Origin: CAYMCO01 sp964388955
GTDB lineage: Bacteria > Chloroflexota > Anaerolineae > Anaerolineales > E44-bin32
NCBI GenBank assembly: GCA_964388955.1
Contig: CAYMCO010000019.1
Span: 33,386-97,385 of the forward strand
Direction of reading: 5' to 3'
Length of the DNA: 64,000 nucleotides
Shown here: positions 61,696 through 64,000 of the stretch, piece after piece
How positions within the stretch are numbered: position 1 is the stretch's first letter
How the letters are laid out: each line of letters starts with the position of its first letter
The notes under the pieces: generated by a model
What the model saw: the letters and a program-made list of their open reading frames with translations, nothing else
Told to the model about the DNA's origin: nothing
The model's database searches: none
Position numbers and translations under genes: made by a program

Positions 61696-62584
61696 GATCC
61701 ACCCCTATGAGAGTCAAGAATATTTCGTTGAGGGAGGGGGTCGTGACCTCAAACCGGTTAATGGTCATCCCTCGATCGCATAATCGGTCGAGAATGGCCT
61801 GTGGCGTTGTATCCGACGCTAGGACCAATTCCACGGAACCATTTTTGAGTTTCCTATCGATCACCCCAGGCAGGTCACCGATTTCTCCATCAACAGTCAC
61901 CTTAACCGAATTTCTCCTGAATTTCGCCCTCGTTTCCATCAAGTCGCCGTAAAGCATGGTGTGGCCTTTGTTTATCATCAGCACCCGGTCGCAGAGTTCC
62001 TCGACTTTATTCATCTGATGCGTGCTCAAGATAATAGCTTTCCCTTCATCCCTTAGCCTGCCGATGATGTTCTGAACAGTCTCTGTTCTTACCGGGTCCA
62101 GGCCAGCGAAGGGCTCATCCAGAATGATCAACTCAGGATCGTGAATGACAGTGACGATAAACTGGACAAGCTGTCCCATGCCCTTGCTCATTTCCTTGTT
62201 TTTCTTCTTTTTGTATTCGAGCATGCCAGTTTGCTCGAGTAATATATGCGCTTTCTTTTCGGCTGTGGCTTTATCCATACCTTTCAGGGAGGCAAGATAA
62301 AGGATTAGATCAATGGCTGTTAATCTCTTGTACAACCCCCTCTCTTCAGGTAGGTATCCGATCAGATCCTTTAAGGCTTCGTTCATTTGCTGACCGAAGA
62401 TCTTCACTTCACCAGAGTCTGGTTTCATGAAATCTAAGGTGATCTTTATCGTGGTGCTTTTGCCCGCACCATTAGGCCCAATAAGCCCCAGGATCTCTCC
62501 ATGATCAATGGAAAAGGTCAAATCATTCACCGCGGTCACATCGGCGTAGGTTTTGTATAGGCTATTTACTTCAACTGCTTTCAT
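61688..62584 (-). CDS. ABC transporter ATP-binding protein (NatA-like)
   Basis: 298-aa ATPase partner of the permease. Walker A IGPNGAGKSTT, signature MSKGMGQL (in place of LSGGQ), Walker B LIILDEPFAGLDPV, switch histidine in LSTHQMNKVEEL. The C-terminal domain after about residue 220 is the usual NatA type. I chose the ATG at 62584, nine bases after AGAGG; an ATG three codons earlier is possible. Directly downstream-coupled to the permease. Confidence 0.94.
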   Translation of the reverse strand: MKAVEVNSLYKTYADVTAVNDLTFSIDHGEILGLIGPNGAGKSTTIKITLDFMKPDSGEVKIFGQQMNEALKDLIGYLPEERGLYKRLTAIDLILYLASLKGMDKATAEKKAHILLEQTGMLEYKKKKNKEMSKGMGQLVQFIVTVIHDPELIILDEPFAGLDPVRTETVQNIIGRLRDEGKAIILSTHQMNKVEELCDRVLMINKGHTMLYGDLMETRAKFRRNSVKVTVDGEIGDLPGVIDRKLKNGSVELVLASDTTPQAILDRLCDRGMTINRFEVTTPSLNEIFLTLIGVDHE

Positions 62585-62651
62585 ATGAAACATCCTCTGT
62601 ATTATTTACATTTGGTGTACAAGGGTCAAAGAACATGGTCAATTCAAAACC

Positions 62652-62930
62652 GCCCAACGGCTGTGAGCTCCCTGGACCCCGGGCTGCGTCCAGCCTGCCC
62701 TGGCGGTCTGTCCAGGGTGCAGGCAGCGGCCGGGGATCGCACCATCGCTTGCTTCCCGACCACCCCCATCATAAATCTTGACCTGCATTTCGCCCCGCAC
62801 AGTTCGTGCTGCATGTTCTTAGCAGGATCCCCGGGGAGCCTGTACTGAGCCCTTCATTACACTCAGGACGGGCTCCGCGAATGTGATGTCCTGGATCCCG
62901 CGCAACCTGCGGGGCAGCGAATGGTTAGGC
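62652..62930 (-). repeat. Cassette-array repeat C14 (attC-like), both core boxes intact
   Basis: 279 bp, best-preserved copy. Left box GCCCAAC (62652-62658), right box GTTAGGC (62924-62930); in gene sense it starts GCCTAAC and ends GTTGGGC, matching RYYYAAC and GTTRRRY. Inner boxes GGGCAGC (62912-62918) and GCTCCC (62667-62672) can pair leaving one bulged G. The hydrolase stop lies 15 bases further right. Confidence 0.92.
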
Positions 62931-62944
62931 AGCGAGTATTCCGA

Positions 62945-63721
62945 TTAAGACCTAACAGGCGTCACTAGCTCCGTAGGAATCTGCTTGTCCTGTATCCAAC
63001 TACGAATCATTCGGCAATGCAGATCGGGAGCCTCTGCTAGCCAGCCATGGCCCATTCCCGGCGCAATGCAGCTTTCTGCGCTCGGTAGCAGCCTTGCAAG
63101 TGAAGTCTGGGATTGTTTAACTGACTCGGGTTCCTTTTCCCCTGCAACGAATAATACGCGGCATGTAACCTCTTGTAGGCCTGAAGGAAGTTCCATCGAA
63201 CCTGCTTGAACAAAGGAACGGGTGAAAGAGGATGGGGACATCATTAGCATGCCTTGTCTGAACTCCTCATAATTCTCAGCTGGTATTCTCATCATACCGG
63301 CAATTGTTCGGATGATGAAATCTTTGTGTAGGAGAGGTTGCATTATCCAAAAGCCGATCTTCATAGCTGGCAAACCTGGCAAGGGTTGAACACCTGCTCC
63401 GTCGACAATCGCGTGATCCACAAGTTGCGGCGCCTTGCCAAGCCAGGTCATTGCCACGCTACCACCCAGGGACAATCCGACAATGTGAACCTTCTCTTGA
63501 GGAGTTCGCTCACGGACTAACCGAATGACCTCTTCAGTGGTCGCTTCCAATGAGATCCATTCTTTGCTCCTGCTCTGCCCAAAACCAGGGAAATCGGGCG
63601 CCAAGCAATGGAAATCAGCTAGCTGCTCCATATGTGACTTCCACATGCCGCCATTTGCGCCATTACCATGCAGGAAGACGATAGCGCGGCTTTGGAGAGA
63701 TCCGCTCTCATGGATGAACAT
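62945..63721 (-). CDS. Alpha/beta hydrolase
   Basis: 258-aa alpha/beta-hydrolase: IVFLHGNGANGGMWKSHMEQ (oxyanion HG), PDFPGFGQSR, nucleophile VGLSLGGSVAM (G-x-S-x-G), acid region LFVAGEKEPES, histidine APGMGHGWLAEAP. The substrate is unknown. I chose the ATG at 63721 because GAAGGAGC lies seven bases upstream; the ATG at 63736 has none, and the longer frame reads through repeat C15. Confidence 0.9.
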   Translation of the reverse strand: MFIHESGSLQSRAIVFLHGNGANGGMWKSHMEQLADFHCLAPDFPGFGQSRSKEWISLEATTEEVIRLVRERTPQEKVHIVGLSLGGSVAMTWLGKAPQLVDHAIVDGAGVQPLPGLPAMKIGFWIMQPLLHKDFIIRTIAGMMRIPAENYEEFRQGMLMMSPSSFTRSFVQAGSMELPSGLQEVTCRVLFVAGEKEPESVKQSQTSLARLLPSAESCIAPGMGHGWLAEAPDLHCRMIRSWIQDKQIPTELVTPVRS

Positions 63722-63752
63722 GAATTGCTCCTTCATAGACGGGTGATTCGCT

Positions 63753-64000
63753 GCCCAACGGCTATGAGCTCCCTGGACCCTGGGCTGCGTCCAGCCTGCC
63801 CTGGTGGTCTGGCCAGGGTGCAGGCTGCGTCCAGCCTGCCCGGGCGGTCTGTCCAGGGTGCAGGCAGCGGCCGGGGATCGCTCCTTCTCTTGCTCCCCAA
63901 TCATCCCCATCATACAACCTGGTCTGCAGTTCGCCCCGCACAGTTCGTCCTGCTTGTTCCTAGCAGGATCCCCGGGGAGCCTGTACTGAGCCCTTCGTTG
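63753..64000 (-). repeat. Cassette-array repeat C15 (attC-like), cut by window end
   Basis: At least 248 bp. Left box GCCCAAC (63753-63759), then GGCTATGAGCTCCCTGGACC, two units of GCTGCGTCCAGCCTGCCC, and the conserved blocks up to GAGCCCTTCGTTG at the window edge. In sequence nearest to C14. Confidence 0.9.

Noticed and set aside
38234..64000. CRISPR array
   Set aside because: The repeats are 250-440 bp, separated by whole genes of varied length, with no short direct repeats and unique 30-40-base spacers and no cas genes.
38234..64000. The repeats as an ordinary insertion sequence or MITE family
   Set aside because: No terminal inverted repeats with target duplications were seen, all copies share one orientation relative to genes, and stop codons fall at a fixed place in the edge box; attC-like sites explain this better, although it is not proven.

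Overview
The window is G+C-rich bacterial DNA with strong Shine-Dalgarno sites and frequent GTG/TTG starts. A MalT-type LuxR regulator, an HgcA-like corrinoid protein, and many single-domain DinB, DUF1801, DUF4386 and ClbS-type genes suggest a member of the Chloroflexota (Anaerolineae-like). That assignment is inference; there is no rRNA or other marker gene here. I saw no rRNA, tRNA or CRISPR array.

Region 1 (0-8.5 kb). A tightly overlapped leftward operon encodes a SAM-methyltransferase/HgcA-like corrinoid fusion protein, a two-cluster ferredoxin (HgcB-like position), a GyrI-like ligand-binding protein, an ABC-2 ATPase and permease, and an acetyltransferase. A rightward gene follows for a single protein with sigma-factor, zf-HC2, membrane and beta-propeller parts.

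Region 2 (8.7-33.7 kb). About 30 short genes, essentially all on the minus strand, are mostly unrelated and single-domain: pentapeptide repeat, metallo-beta-lactamase fold, methyltransferases, DinB, ClbS, cupredoxin, aminoglycoside phosphotransferase-like, adenylate cyclase, GNAT, DUF1801, VOC and SRPBCC. They are mixed with clear gene debris: truncated, frameshifted or nonsense-mutated DinB, M28 peptidase, glycosyltransferase, E2 acyltransferase, ICMT and alcohol dehydrogenase genes. Degenerate relatives of the region 4 repeat begin at about 27.5 kb.

Region 3 (34.8-37.9 kb). A rightward two-component system: a multi-PAS/GAF histidine kinase and a receiver-only response regulator.

Region 4 (38.2-64 kb). 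This is the striking part. Fifteen copies, some truncated, of a 250-440 bp repeat lie in one orientation between minus-strand genes, mostly one or two genes per interval. In gene-sense orientation the repeat starts with a box like RYYYAAC and ends with a box like GTTRRRY. Next to these lie inner boxes that can pair with one bulged G, as in integron attC sites. In six intervals the gene's stop codon lies at the same offset inside the first box. I read this as an integron-type cassette array with unusually long attC-like sites. The integrase is not in the window and, by gene direction, would lie to the right. Cargo includes a likely selenocysteine-containing glutaredoxin (in-frame UGA at the first redox position with a SECIS-like hairpin), a DNA glycosylase, a dihydrofolate-reductase-fold protein, hydrolases, DUF4386, GNAT and an ABC exporter.

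Region 4 is interrupted at 52.2-59.1 kb by a rightward island: MalT-like regulator, ferredoxin-nitroreductase, DUF6485-like protein, solute-binding protein with a CXXCH motif, and CPBP protease. IS3 remnants bracket it. An IS110 remnant sits at another repeat edge.
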